A stretch of DNA of 7,962 nucleotides. Origin: Prevotella sp. UBA4376 (GTDB lineage: Bacteria; Bacteroidota; Bacteroidia; Bacteroidales; Bacteroidaceae). The notes under the pieces are model-generated. The model was not told the DNA's origin. It saw only the letters and a program-made list of their open reading frames with translations, and did not search any database. Numbering within the stretch: the stretch's first letter is position 1; each line of letters starts with the position of its first letter. Of the stretch, positions 1-7,540 are shown piece after piece. The stretch is from NCBI GenBank assembly GCA_002391185.1, contig DGRY01000188.1:1-7962 (forward strand). The letters are read 5' to 3'. The position numbers were made by a program, and so were the translations under genes.

Positions 1-559
1 CAGAGTCGATATCGTTGAAATGAACGATGCGTGCCTTACGACGTGTGAAAGTGCGAGCAAGATAGCCTGCAGCTATAAAACTGATAACAATAAGGAATAT
101 TAGAAGGTGGGTGTCTGAAAAGGTGGAGATGAACTGTGAAATAGGGTCATCGGGAACAACATTAGGCAGAAGGTCGGTTTCATGAATCCACCCTATCGTT
201 GACTGATCACGAGCCACCTGAACCCATACGGAATCAATATCATCGGTGGGAAGCATACGGATATCGGCAACCACAAGATGATCGTGCTTATACACTTTCA
301 GTGTATCAATAGGAAGATTTGACGCCACCTCCTCGGGCTGCTGCTGCACCAGAGTGATAGAATCGGTTTTTACAACAAAATTGTAGTTCTTGGTGTAGTG
401 ATGTGAACTGCTGAAAGATATAGAGTCGAGCTGTCGTTCATTATACTCAAAAGCATCGTGAGTGTTAGACTGTTTCTGATGATAACATGAAGAAAGTGTC
501 AGCAACAAACATAATGCCGACAACAACAAAACGATATGTGAACAACGCTTACTCTGCAT
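1..559 (-). CDS. Putative membrane lipoprotein with SH3-like region, C-terminus cut by window edge
   Basis: This open frame is too broken by the window edge to be named, but it reads cleanly for 186 codons. It starts at an ATG that overlaps the end of the upstream U32 gene by 11 bp in another frame, suggesting translational coupling. Residues 1-24 form a signal peptide with a basic start, a leucine-rich core and a lipobox (LSSC), so Cys25 is the likely lipidation site. Residues about 55-135 contain HHYTKNYNF and a stretch ending VWVQVARDQ..TIGWIHETDLL, which looks like a small SH3-type beta fold. VPDDPISQF follows, then a hydrophobic segment at about 151-168 and a basic RTFTRRKAR stretch, which fits a membrane helix with a cytoplasmic end. 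The frame continues past position 1. I recall similar uncharacterised proteins in Bacteroidales, but the function is unknown. The SH3-like assignment is inference from sequence pattern. No acidic surface-export signal follows Cys25. Confidence 0.8.
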   Translation of the reverse strand, partial: MQSKRCSHIVLLLSALCLLLTLSSCYHQKQSNTHDAFEYNERQLDSISFSSSHHYTKNYNFVVKTDSITLVQQQPEEVASNLPIDTLKVYKHDHLVVADIRMLPTDDIDSVWVQVARDQSTIGWIHETDLLPNVVPDDPISQFISTFSDTHLLIFLIVISFIAAGYLARTFTRRKARIVHFNDIDS

Positions 560-2411
560 AGATATTCATCTGACACTCTGAGCACTTGAACTCTAAACGG
601 AAACGACGACCATCGCCAAGGATAATACTAAGAGGTTCACTCCATGTGGGACGCTTGCCACCACGCTTAACACAATATCCCAAACTGTAACGAATGCAAT
701 GACGACATTGCATGATGAGCGGGTTAGAAATAGGACTAAGCTCAAAAGCAGGCTTAATAGTGCGAAGCTGTGCCTTATCGTAGAAACTATGAGCAGCATC
801 ATTGCTGATATTATAGAGATAAGGATATGCCTTATATTCTGGCTGCCATGCCTGTACTGGAAATTTCTCTGCACGTGGAACTGCATTGCGACGTTGAGCA
901 GTGAAGTCGAAGCACTGACTTGTTAACTGCTGCCGAAGCTGACTCAACACACTTGAAGGGATGAAATAGCTGTCAGCACCATCAGCAATATCAATGCGCA
1001 CACATTCGTAGATGGTGTTACCAAGCTTTGATAGCTGTTTTATAATATTGTCGTGCTGTGGGCGCTTGGCCTCCTGATGCTCAAACACCACTGCTGACGA
1101 CAACTGCTGACTGCCATCAGCTAGACGCATATATAAAGAGAATCCATCAGGAGTGGCAGCAAAGGTTAGCACAACAGGTATAGTGCGATGAGCCGACTTA
1201 GCAGCAAGAGTCTTGGAAAATTCAACATCGTTGTTACGATAAAGTCCTACTCCTGGCTTAAGATTAGCAGGCATCTTTAAAGGGAAGAGACGATTACCTA
1301 CAGCACGATTGATGCGGAAACCTTCGAGTTCGTGATTATCATTAAAGAAACACAATCCATCACCATTGGCAAAACTAGCTGTACCCGCAACATTAAAACT
1401 GTCACGACGAATCTCTTTTACCTTGCCAACATATTCGCCCAAAGCCTTTGGGGTATCAAAGCTAGCAATATCAGGCTGACGTCCACGAAGGAAATAGGTG
1501 GTGTAGCCTCGGTTGAATGTTTTCTTGAGATTTGGAGTGAAAGTATAAGCAACATTGCCATAAGATGCACGCTGATAATCGTGAGGACGCTTGGCAATAA
1601 GTTCATTGAGACGCTGGCTATAGGCAGAAACAACATTCTTAACATAGTCAACCCCTTTAAGACGTCCCTCTATCTTGAATGCGCAAGCTCCTGCATCGGC
1701 AAGTTCCTCAAGATGTTCTATCTGGCACATGTCTTTTAACGACAGTAGATGTCGCTGGTGTTCTATCTCGCGTCCCTTGCTATCAACAAGGTCGAACTTC
1801 ATGCGGCAGAACTGAGCACACTCTCCCCTATTGGCTGAACGCCCGAAACAATACTGCGAAGCATAACATATGCCTGAATAGCTCACACAGAGTGCTCCAT
1901 GAATAAAAGCTTCAAGATCAACATCGGGATTCTTGGCATGAATATCAGCAATCTCGTCTATAGATAGTTCACGAGCAAGAACTACTCGATCGCAACCTAA
2001 CTTATGAAGCCATGCCACCTTTTCTGCTGTACGTGAGTCACATTGAGTTGAAGAATGTATTTCAGGGAAATGCTTCCCTTCATACTCCTTACGCAGGCCT
2101 ACACAGTATTCAAGTATGCCCATATCTTGAATGAGCAGAGCATCAACACCAATCTCCACAAGTTGGCGAATAAGCTGCTTGGTGTCAGCAAGTTCATCGT
2201 TATATACAATGGTGTTCACTGTGACATGAACGGTAGCACCATACTGATGGGCATAGTTGCAAAGCTGATGAATATCATCAACGCTATTGCCTGCTGCCTG
2301 ACGGGCACCAAACCTATCGGCACCTATATACACGGCATCGGCACCATGTTCGATGGCGGCAATACCAGTTTCAAGATTCTTTGCAGGTGCAAGCAATTCT
2401 AATTTTCTCAT
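549..2411 (-). CDS. U32 family protein, probable RNA hydroxylation enzyme (long RlhA-like form)
   Basis: This 620-residue protein belongs to the family labelled peptidase U32. Characterised bacterial members act in RNA hydroxylation: E. coli RlhA on 23S rRNA C2501 and TrhP on tRNA U34. The start MRKLELLAPAKN is typical of the family's barrel domain. Residues 167-185 nearly match the U32 signature (EAFIHGALC...SGICYAS), with Ala184 where an aliphatic residue is usual. Cys175, Cys182, Cys198 and Cys229 (in SLKDMC) are candidate iron-sulfur ligands. KIEGR at 246-250 is a further family motif. From about residue 300 (FNRGYTTYFLRG, then GEYVGKV) it continues into a C-terminal region resembling DUF3656. 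The tail carries CxxC at 569-572, Cys580 and CxxC at 610-613, resembling a zinc ribbon. The length is close to RlhA (~650) and well above TrhP (~450). It starts 4 bp after metA and overlaps the next gene. The family call is firm; the RNA target is not known, and a true protease role is unlikely. Confidence 0.92.
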   Translation of the reverse strand: MRKLELLAPAKNLETGIAAIEHGADAVYIGADRFGARQAAGNSVDDIHQLCNYAHQYGATVHVTVNTIVYNDELADTKQLIRQLVEIGVDALLIQDMGILEYCVGLRKEYEGKHFPEIHSSTQCDSRTAEKVAWLHKLGCDRVVLARELSIDEIADIHAKNPDVDLEAFIHGALCVSYSGICYASQYCFGRSANRGECAQFCRMKFDLVDSKGREIEHQRHLLSLKDMCQIEHLEELADAGACAFKIEGRLKGVDYVKNVVSAYSQRLNELIAKRPHDYQRASYGNVAYTFTPNLKKTFNRGYTTYFLRGRQPDIASFDTPKALGEYVGKVKEIRRDSFNVAGTASFANGDGLCFFNDNHELEGFRINRAVGNRLFPLKMPANLKPGVGLYRNNDVEFSKTLAAKSAHRTIPVVLTFAATPDGFSLYMRLADGSQQLSSAVVFEHQEAKRPQHDNIIKQLSKLGNTIYECVRIDIADGADSYFIPSSVLSQLRQQLTSQCFDFTAQRRNAVPRAEKFPVQAWQPEYKAYPYLYNISNDAAHSFYDKAQLRTIKPAFELSPISNPLIMQCRHCIRYSLGYCVKRGGKRPTWSEPLSIILGDGRRFRLEFKCSECQMNIYAE

Positions 2412-2415
2412 ACCC

Positions 2416-3333
2416 TTACTTTATATCATCAATATTATATGGAGTTTCCTGATATACATAATAGTTGAGCCAATTGTTATAGAACAAGTTGGCAGCCGAG
2501 CGCCACGTTACAAGCGGCTCATTGCTCGGATCGTCGTTAAGATAATAATGCTGTGGAACCTCAACATCATCACGTTTACCGAGATCGCGTTTATACTCTT
2601 TGTCAAGCGTATCCGGATTGTACTCAAGATGCCCAAGAATGTAGAATTCTCGTCCATCGCGTGACTCTACTATACTGACCCCTGCCTCTGGGGATTCTGC
2701 TATGATACGCAACTGAGGCACCCTTATAATGTCGTCCCTACGCACTTCGGTGTGACGACTATGAGGCATGTTAAATACGCTATCGAACCCACGGAAGATA
2801 GGCATTTGCTCATCAAGAGGAATTGTTGGAAACACACCAAACTTCTTTGTTGGAAGCTGATATTTTGGCACATCATAGAAATGATAGAGCGCAGCCATGG
2901 CTCCCCAGCACAGATAGAGTGTACTCTCTACATGAGTGCGTGCCCAGTCAAAAATATTATTTATCTCGTTCCAGTAGTCAACATTCTCGAAAGGAATGGT
3001 TTCAACAGGGGCACCTGTAACTATCATACCGTCGAACTTCTGCTTCATAAGCTCCTTGGAATCCTTATAGAACATCATCATGTGTTTGATTGGTGTATTC
3101 TTTGGAGTGTGAGTCTTGAGCTTCATAAAATAAACCTCCATCTGCAAAGGAGTGTTTGAAAGCAGACGAATAAGATCCGTTTCGGTAGTTATCTTCAACG
3201 GCATAAGATTGAGAATAACAATACGCAACGGGCGCACGTCCTGACTATGGGCGCGCGTCTCGTCCATAACGAAGATATTCTCTTTCTTCAATAAATCGAT
3301 GGCTGGAAGGCTATCGGGTAATCTTAACGGCAT
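2416..3333 (-). CDS. metA: Homoserine O-acyltransferase MetA, predicted to use acetyl-CoA
   Basis: MetA activates the hydroxyl of L-homoserine by acylation, the first committed step of methionine synthesis in the cytoplasm. At 305 residues the protein is close to E. coli MetA (309) and aligns with little shift. The catalytic nucleophile is Cys142 in LCWGA, and His235 and Glu237 in GHLEY complete the active site. Arg193 (HSRH), Lys163 and Arg249, which contribute to substrate binding in the family, are all present. Residue 111 in TGAPVET is Glu. In characterised MetA proteins Glu111 goes with acetyl-CoA use, while Gly111 in E. coli goes with succinyl-CoA, so the common label homoserine O-succinyltransferase is probably wrong here. 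The ATG start is supported by an A-rich leader with AGGA about 8 bases upstream, and by a promoter ending 32 bp before it. It is the first gene of a likely operon with the U32 and lipoprotein genes. No frameshift or missing key residue was seen. Confidence 0.97.
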   Translation of the reverse strand: MPLRLPDSLPAIDLLKKENIFVMDETRAHSQDVRPLRIVILNLMPLKITTETDLIRLLSNTPLQMEVYFMKLKTHTPKNTPIKHMMMFYKDSKELMKQKFDGMIVTGAPVETIPFENVDYWNEINNIFDWARTHVESTLYLCWGAMAALYHFYDVPKYQLPTKKFGVFPTIPLDEQMPIFRGFDSVFNMPHSRHTEVRRDDIIRVPQLRIIAESPEAGVSIVESRDGREFYILGHLEYNPDTLDKEYKRDLGKRDDVEVPQHYYLNDDPSNEPLVTWRSAANLFYNNWLNYYVYQETPYNIDDIK

Positions 3334-3365
3334 ATTTTTTTCCTTTCTTCACTATATAATCATGG

Positions 3366-3396
3366 CAAAGATACAAAGATTTCCTTATATAGTAAA
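3366..3396 (-). promoter_or_regulatory. Bacteroidetes-type promoter of metA
   Basis: Read on the minus strand, TATCTTTG at 3373-3366 matches the Bacteroidetes -7 box TAnnTTTG exactly. Nineteen bases upstream is TTTA (3396-3393), close to the TTTG expected at -33. Transcription would start a few bases past the box, leaving a leader of about 25 nt, too short for a riboswitch. The -33 element lies within one arm of an inverted repeat (3393-3417). Confidence 0.75.
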
Positions 3397-3417
3397 GTTT
3401 CGTATTACTAAACTTTA
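3393..3417. repeat. Inverted repeat overlapping the metA -33 element, possible operator
   Basis: TAAAGTTT (3393-3400) and AAACTTTA (3410-3417) are perfect 8-base inverted arms separated by 9 bases. One arm includes the metA -33 box and the other lies just upstream. The position suits a dimeric regulator site, but the arms are AT-rich and no regulator is identified, so the operator role is inference. Confidence 0.4.
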
Positions 3418-3425
3418 TCTCCTAC

Positions 3426-3458
3426 AAAAAAAATGGTGCTGATTTTTTTCAGCACCAT
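3426..3458 (-). terminator. Intrinsic terminator after the M13 peptidase gene
   Basis: A perfect 10-bp stem (arms 3449-3458 and 3433-3442, ATGGTGCTGA type) closes a 6-base loop. On the minus strand it is followed by a T run (3432-3426). It begins 10 bases after the peptidase stop codon, which fits a factor-independent terminator. An A run in the loop adds to the asymmetry, and termination is expected mainly on the minus strand. Confidence 0.9.
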
Positions 3459-3468
3459 CTTTAATATT

Positions 3469-5502
3469 TTACCAAAGTTGCAAACGCTCGGTTTCTGGAA
3501 TCCACATCTTGTCGCCCTTCTTAATGTTCCAAGCTTTATAGAAAGCATCAATATGTGGAAGAGCACCATTCACACGCCACTCACCAAGTGAATGTGGATC
3601 GCGCTTAACACGATTACGAATTTCCTTTTCGGTGATATTCTGTCCCCATACACCTGCATAAGCAAGGAAGAAACGCTGCTCAGGAGTAAAGCCCTCCTTG
3701 TTCTTAAGAGGTTTCTTAGCTGTAGCATTCTTAAATGCATTGAAAGAAACCTCAAGACCTCCGTGGTCAGCAAGGTTCTCACCAAGAGTGAACTTACCAT
3801 TAGCGTGAAGACCTGGCAATACCTCAATAGCATCGAAGAAATCTGCATACTGCTGAGCACGCTGATCAAAGCCCTTAGCATCGCTGGCCGTCCACCAGTC
3901 GTGAAGCATACCATCTGCATCATACTGACGTCCCTGATCATCAAAACCATGAGTCATCTCATGACCAATAACAACACCGATAGCACCATAATTGAATGCT
4001 TCATCAGCCTTAGGATCGAAGAATGGATACTGAAGGATACCTGCTGGGAAGCAGATCTCGTTTGTTGTTGGGTTGTAATAAGCATTAACAGTCTGAGGAG
4101 TCATAAACCACTCGTCCTTATCAACTGGCTTACCAGCCTTATCGGCAATACTCTTGTCATGAGCAAACTTATGACATGCCTGAACATTCTCGTAGAAGCT
4201 CTTTGATGGATCAATAGTGAGCGCGCTATAATCGGTCCACTTATCAGGATAACCCACCTTTACATAGAACTTATCGAGTTTCTTGTGAGCATTTGCCTTG
4301 GTGCTATCACTCATCCATGTCTGAGCATCAATGCGCTCGCCAAGAGAAATCTGAAGATTCTTGATAAGATTAATCATAATCTTCTTACTTGACTCTGGGA
4401 AATACAGCTTGCAGTACATACGACCAAGAGCCTCACCCATAGCACTCTGAACCATATTTGTTGCACGTTTCCATAGAGGATAGTCTTCCTGACGACCAGA
4501 CATTGTCTTACCAAAGAAATCAAAGTTAGCTTCACGAATCTCGTCTGTGAGCAAAGATGCAGAACTCTCGATAACATCCCACTCCATCAAAGCCTTAACC
4601 TCGGCAGCAGACTGAAGCGAAACAATCTTATCGAGACCAGCCATGAAATTAGGCTGTCCCACAACTACTTCCTGAATGTACTTACTATCAATACCTTCGG
4701 CATTTGCAAGTTGCTCCAATGGTATGTTAGGATAATTCTCCTGGAACTGCTTCAAAGTCATCTTGTTGTAGTTTGCCTGTGGATCACGAAGTTCAGTCTG
4801 GCTCTTTGAGATAAGAGCAACAAGAGTTTCCTGCTTGAACACATCGGCAGCCTTCTGCTGAGCCTGTGCCTCTGAAAAGCCATAAAGTTGGAACATCTTA
4901 GCAATATGTTTCTTGTAGGCATCACGAATGGCTACGGTAGCTGCATCGTTATTTACATAATAGTCTTTCTGCCCAAGGGTGAGTCCACTCTGTACAACAG
5001 AGAAGATATTTTGAGAAACATTCTTCTCATCAGCACCAAAATAGCTACCAAACTGGATACCATATCCCTTCTCAGAATATTTCTCCTGAAGTTTGCGAAG
5101 TTGCTCAACAGTAGTAGCCGCCTCAATCTCATCAAGCAAAGGCTTTACAGGACTGATGCCAGCCTTGTTGCGACTATTCTGGTCGAGAGCCTGCTTGTAG
5201 AAATCAGAAAGTTTCTGCTCTATAGTACCAGCCTTGAATTTCTTCTTCTGAAGAGAAGTAAGGATGGTGTTGATACGCTTGTTATTATCTTCCTGCAATT
5301 GATCAAAACTACCAAAACGGCTGTAGGCAGCAGGAAGTGGATTGTTCTTCTGCCAACCACCTGTGGCAAACTGATAGAAGTCGTCCTGTGGACGAACATT
5401 CTTGTTGAAATTCTTTTCATAAAGACCCGTCTTGTTCTGAGCCATACCCATAACAGGTACAGTAGCCATCATAACAATCGGAAGGATTTTCTTCATGTTC
5501 AT
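3469..5502 (-). CDS. pepO: Secreted M13 family zinc metallopeptidase (PepO/neprilysin-like)
   Basis: This enzyme should be exported and cleave peptides with a zinc-dependent M13 active site. With the start chosen here it has 677 residues, normal for bacterial M13 enzymes. The N-terminus MNMKKILPIVMM..GMAQ is a Sec signal peptide, probably cut before Gln22; with no cysteine there it is not a lipoprotein. The mature part opens with DDFYQFATGGW, the family's N-terminal motif. Near residue 473 NAYYNP is followed by HEMTH at 514-518 (two zinc ligands and the catalytic Glu), ENLAD at 575-579 (third zinc ligand Glu575) and RVNG at 643-646. The C-terminus ends in Trp as in the family, but the Cys of the eukaryotic CxxW end and of ACGGW are both absent. 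An upstream in-frame ATG at 5547 overlaps the ABC-F stop, but it would place 15 polar residues before the signal peptide, so ATG 5502 (or 5496) is preferred. Likely co-transcribed with the ABC-F gene. Confidence 0.93.
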   Translation of the reverse strand: MNMKKILPIVMMATVPVMGMAQNKTGLYEKNFNKNVRPQDDFYQFATGGWQKNNPLPAAYSRFGSFDQLQEDNNKRINTILTSLQKKKFKAGTIEQKLSDFYKQALDQNSRNKAGISPVKPLLDEIEAATTVEQLRKLQEKYSEKGYGIQFGSYFGADEKNVSQNIFSVVQSGLTLGQKDYYVNNDAATVAIRDAYKKHIAKMFQLYGFSEAQAQQKAADVFKQETLVALISKSQTELRDPQANYNKMTLKQFQENYPNIPLEQLANAEGIDSKYIQEVVVGQPNFMAGLDKIVSLQSAAEVKALMEWDVIESSASLLTDEIREANFDFFGKTMSGRQEDYPLWKRATNMVQSAMGEALGRMYCKLYFPESSKKIMINLIKNLQISLGERIDAQTWMSDSTKANAHKKLDKFYVKVGYPDKWTDYSALTIDPSKSFYENVQACHKFAHDKSIADKAGKPVDKDEWFMTPQTVNAYYNPTTNEICFPAGILQYPFFDPKADEAFNYGAIGVVIGHEMTHGFDDQGRQYDADGMLHDWWTASDAKGFDQRAQQYADFFDAIEVLPGLHANGKFTLGENLADHGGLEVSFNAFKNATAKKPLKNKEGFTPEQRFFLAYAGVWGQNITEKEIRNRVKRDPHSLGEWRVNGALPHIDAFYKAWNIKKGDKMWIPETERLQLW

Positions 5503-5546
5503 GTTTTTATTTTTTAAGTTAACGGTTAATATATTCTCATTCGGCA

Positions 5547-7493
5547 TCAACCTTGCAATTCTTCAAGTTTTTCGGAAAGAAGGAGCCAATTCTCGTTTTC
5601 CTTATCAAGAGTCTCCTTGGTTGAAGTGTATTCTGTTACGAGTTCCATGTTGGCAGCATTCTCTGGTTTCATAAAAAGCTCATCGAGTTCGCGCACACGC
5701 TTTTCCATTGACGCTATTCGTGCCTCAGACTCTTTAACGGCTTTCTCTGCCTTGCGAATTTTCTTCTGCAGCTCCTTATGCTCTGCATAGTTCTGCTTTG
5801 AAGGCTTAGGCTCCGCAGCAACCGCTTTTTCATTTGCTGTACTTGCTGACTGTTTTGTATTCTCGCCCAAAGCCTCGTGAATGGTTTCGGCATTATGAGC
5901 ACGCAAATAATCATAAATACCTCCAAGATGCTCTTTTACCTGACCTCCAGCAAACTCATATACCTTGCTAACAAGTCCATCGAGGAACTCACGGTCGTGA
6001 CTCACGATGATGGCTGTTCCTTCAAAGGCACGTATAGCCTCTTTAAGCACTTCCTTTGACGGAATATCAAGGTGGTTGGTTGGCTCATCAAGAATCAATA
6101 GGTTGACAGGTTCGAGCAACAGTTTTATCATCGCCAAACGACTACGCTCTCCTCCACTCAACACCTTGACCTTCTTCTCCGATGTTTCGCCACCAAACAT
6201 GAATGCACCAAGAAGGTCATTGATTTTAAGACGCATATCACCAGTAGCCACCTGATCGATGGTGTCATAGATGCTAAGACTCTCGTCAAGCAACTGAGCC
6301 TGATTCTGGGCAAAATAACCAATCTGAACATTATGTCCTATCTTTAAACTACCAGTATATGGAATCTGCTCCATAATGCACTTTACAAGTGTTGACTTTC
6401 CTTCACCATTTTTACCAACAAAAGCAACCTTCTCACCTCGTTTAATAGTAAGAGTGACATGATCAAAAACAGTATGCTCACCATAGTCTTTTCTTACATC
6501 ATCACAGATTACAGGATAGTCACCACTACGAAGACAAGGAGGGAACTTCAAGCGCATAGCACTGTTGTCAACCTCATCAACCTCAATAGGAACTATCTTC
6601 TCAAGCTGCTTGATGCGCTGCTGAACCTGAACAGCCTTAGTTGCCTGATAGCGGAAACGCTCAATAAAAGCCTTGATATCGGCTATTTCCTTCTGCTGAT
6701 TCTGATAAGCACGAAGTTGCTGTTCACGACGTTCTTTTCGCAATACAAGATATTCATCGTATTTAACGCGATAATCCTCGGCGTGACCACATGTTATTTC
6801 AATAGTACGATTTGTTACATTATTAATAAACGCACGGTCGTGGCTCACAAGAACCACTGCTTTGGCACTTTGCTGCAAGAACTGTTCGAGCCATTGAATA
6901 CTCTCAATATCCAAATGGTTGGTAGGCTCATCAAGAAGAAGCACATCAGGCTTGCGAAGAAGAATCTTAGCCAACTCGATACGCATGCGCCAACCACCAG
7001 AGAACTCTCGCGTAGGGCGATCAAAATCAGAACGATCAAAGCCGAGACCTGTAAGCGTACGCTCTATTTCAGCTTCATAATTATCACCACCCATCATCAT
7101 AAAATGCTCGTGTGCCTGAGTAAAAGCCTCAACAAGCTGCGCATACGAATCACTTTCATAATCTGTGCGGTCAGCCATTTCCTGCTGCATACGATCAAGT
7201 TCTAACTTGAGTTTGGTGCTATCAGCAAAAGCCTTGCGAGTTTCTTCTTTCACAGTAGTATCATCCTGCAGTTTCATAACCTGCGGAAGATAACCAATAG
7301 TGCACTCGTTAGGAATAGACACTACACCAGAAGTAGGTTGCTGCAAACCACACAGAATTTTAAGCATGGTTGACTTTCCTGCACCATTCTTTCCTACAAG
7401 CGCTATACGATCTCCATCGTTAACAACAAAACTAACATCGGTAAAAAGCGGCTTTACCCCGAATTCCACCTTTAAGCCTTCTACTGAAACCAT
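5547..7493 (-). CDS. ABC-F family ATPase, YdiF/YheS type, ribosome-associated
   Basis: ABC-F proteins carry two ATPase domains without membrane segments and act on the ribosome near the E site. This 648-residue protein has the full layout. Domain 1 has Walker A GKNGAGKST (34-42), signature FSGGW (164-168), Walker B LLLDEP with Glu189, and SHD (217-219). A charged linker follows at about 240-315, with QATKAVQVQQRIKQLEK typical of the tRNA-interacting arm. Domain 2 has Walker A GKNGEGKST (360-368), signature LSGGE (445-449), Walker B with Glu470 and SHD (498-500). A low-complexity stretch (about 540-565) leads to a C-terminal coiled coil (566-648). Length, the FSGGW signature and the coiled coil fit the YdiF/YheS group, not the short antibiotic-resistance types. 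It has its own promoter, preceded by a heptamer repeat, and runs into the peptidase gene without a terminator. The exact role in translation is unknown. Housekeeping function is inferred. Confidence 0.95.
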   Translation of the reverse strand: MVSVEGLKVEFGVKPLFTDVSFVVNDGDRIALVGKNGAGKSTMLKILCGLQQPTSGVVSIPNECTIGYLPQVMKLQDDTTVKEETRKAFADSTKLKLELDRMQQEMADRTDYESDSYAQLVEAFTQAHEHFMMMGGDNYEAEIERTLTGLGFDRSDFDRPTREFSGGWRMRIELAKILLRKPDVLLLDEPTNHLDIESIQWLEQFLQQSAKAVVLVSHDRAFINNVTNRTIEITCGHAEDYRVKYDEYLVLRKERREQQLRAYQNQQKEIADIKAFIERFRYQATKAVQVQQRIKQLEKIVPIEVDEVDNSAMRLKFPPCLRSGDYPVICDDVRKDYGEHTVFDHVTLTIKRGEKVAFVGKNGEGKSTLVKCIMEQIPYTGSLKIGHNVQIGYFAQNQAQLLDESLSIYDTIDQVATGDMRLKINDLLGAFMFGGETSEKKVKVLSGGERSRLAMIKLLLEPVNLLILDEPTNHLDIPSKEVLKEAIRAFEGTAIIVSHDREFLDGLVSKVYEFAGGQVKEHLGGIYDYLRAHNAETIHEALGENTKQSASTANEKAVAAEPKPSKQNYAEHKELQKKIRKAEKAVKESEARIASMEKRVRELDELFMKPENAANMELVTEYTSTKETLDKENENWLLLSEKLEELQG

Positions 7494-7525
7494 TAATATT
7501 TTGATATCTAATTATATACAGAATG

Positions 7526-7533
7526 CAAAGATA
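7526..7533 (-). promoter_or_regulatory. -7 box of the ABC-F gene promoter
   Basis: TATCTTTG on the minus strand matches the Bacteroidetes -7 consensus and sits within the same 13-base string (TTTGTATCTTTGC) as the metA promoter. It ends 32 bases before the ATG, exactly as at metA. No good -33 TTTG is present at the usual spacing; the AT-rich heptamer repeats occupy that place. Confidence 0.65.
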
Positions 7534-7540
7534 CAAAAAA

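Noticed and set aside
3334..3365. SAM riboswitch upstream of metA
   Set aside because: The leader after the predicted promoter is only about 25-32 nt and has no stem set of a known SAM-binding class.
3592..4206. Plus-strand open frame of 204 codons
   Set aside because: It is antisense to the M13 peptidase active-site region, which is strongly conserved on the minus strand. No promoter or family motif supports it.
4888..5517. Plus-strand open frame of 209 codons
   Set aside because: It is antisense to the peptidase N-terminal half and signal peptide, with no recognisable motif.
5503..5546. Separate promoter for the M13 peptidase gene
   Set aside because: No TAnnTTTG box was found. Only a short palindrome (TTAACGGTTAA, 5519-5529) is present, so read-through from the ABC-F promoter is the simpler view.
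6459..7205. Plus-strand open frame of 248 codons
   Set aside because: It lies fully antisense to the ABC-F gene, shows no recognisable domain, and its composition fits a shadow of the minus-strand codon pattern.
5547..7493. Antibiotic-resistance ABC-F gene
   Set aside because: Length, FSGGW signature and C-terminal coiled coil fit the YdiF/YheS group, and the neighbours are housekeeping genes with no mobile context.
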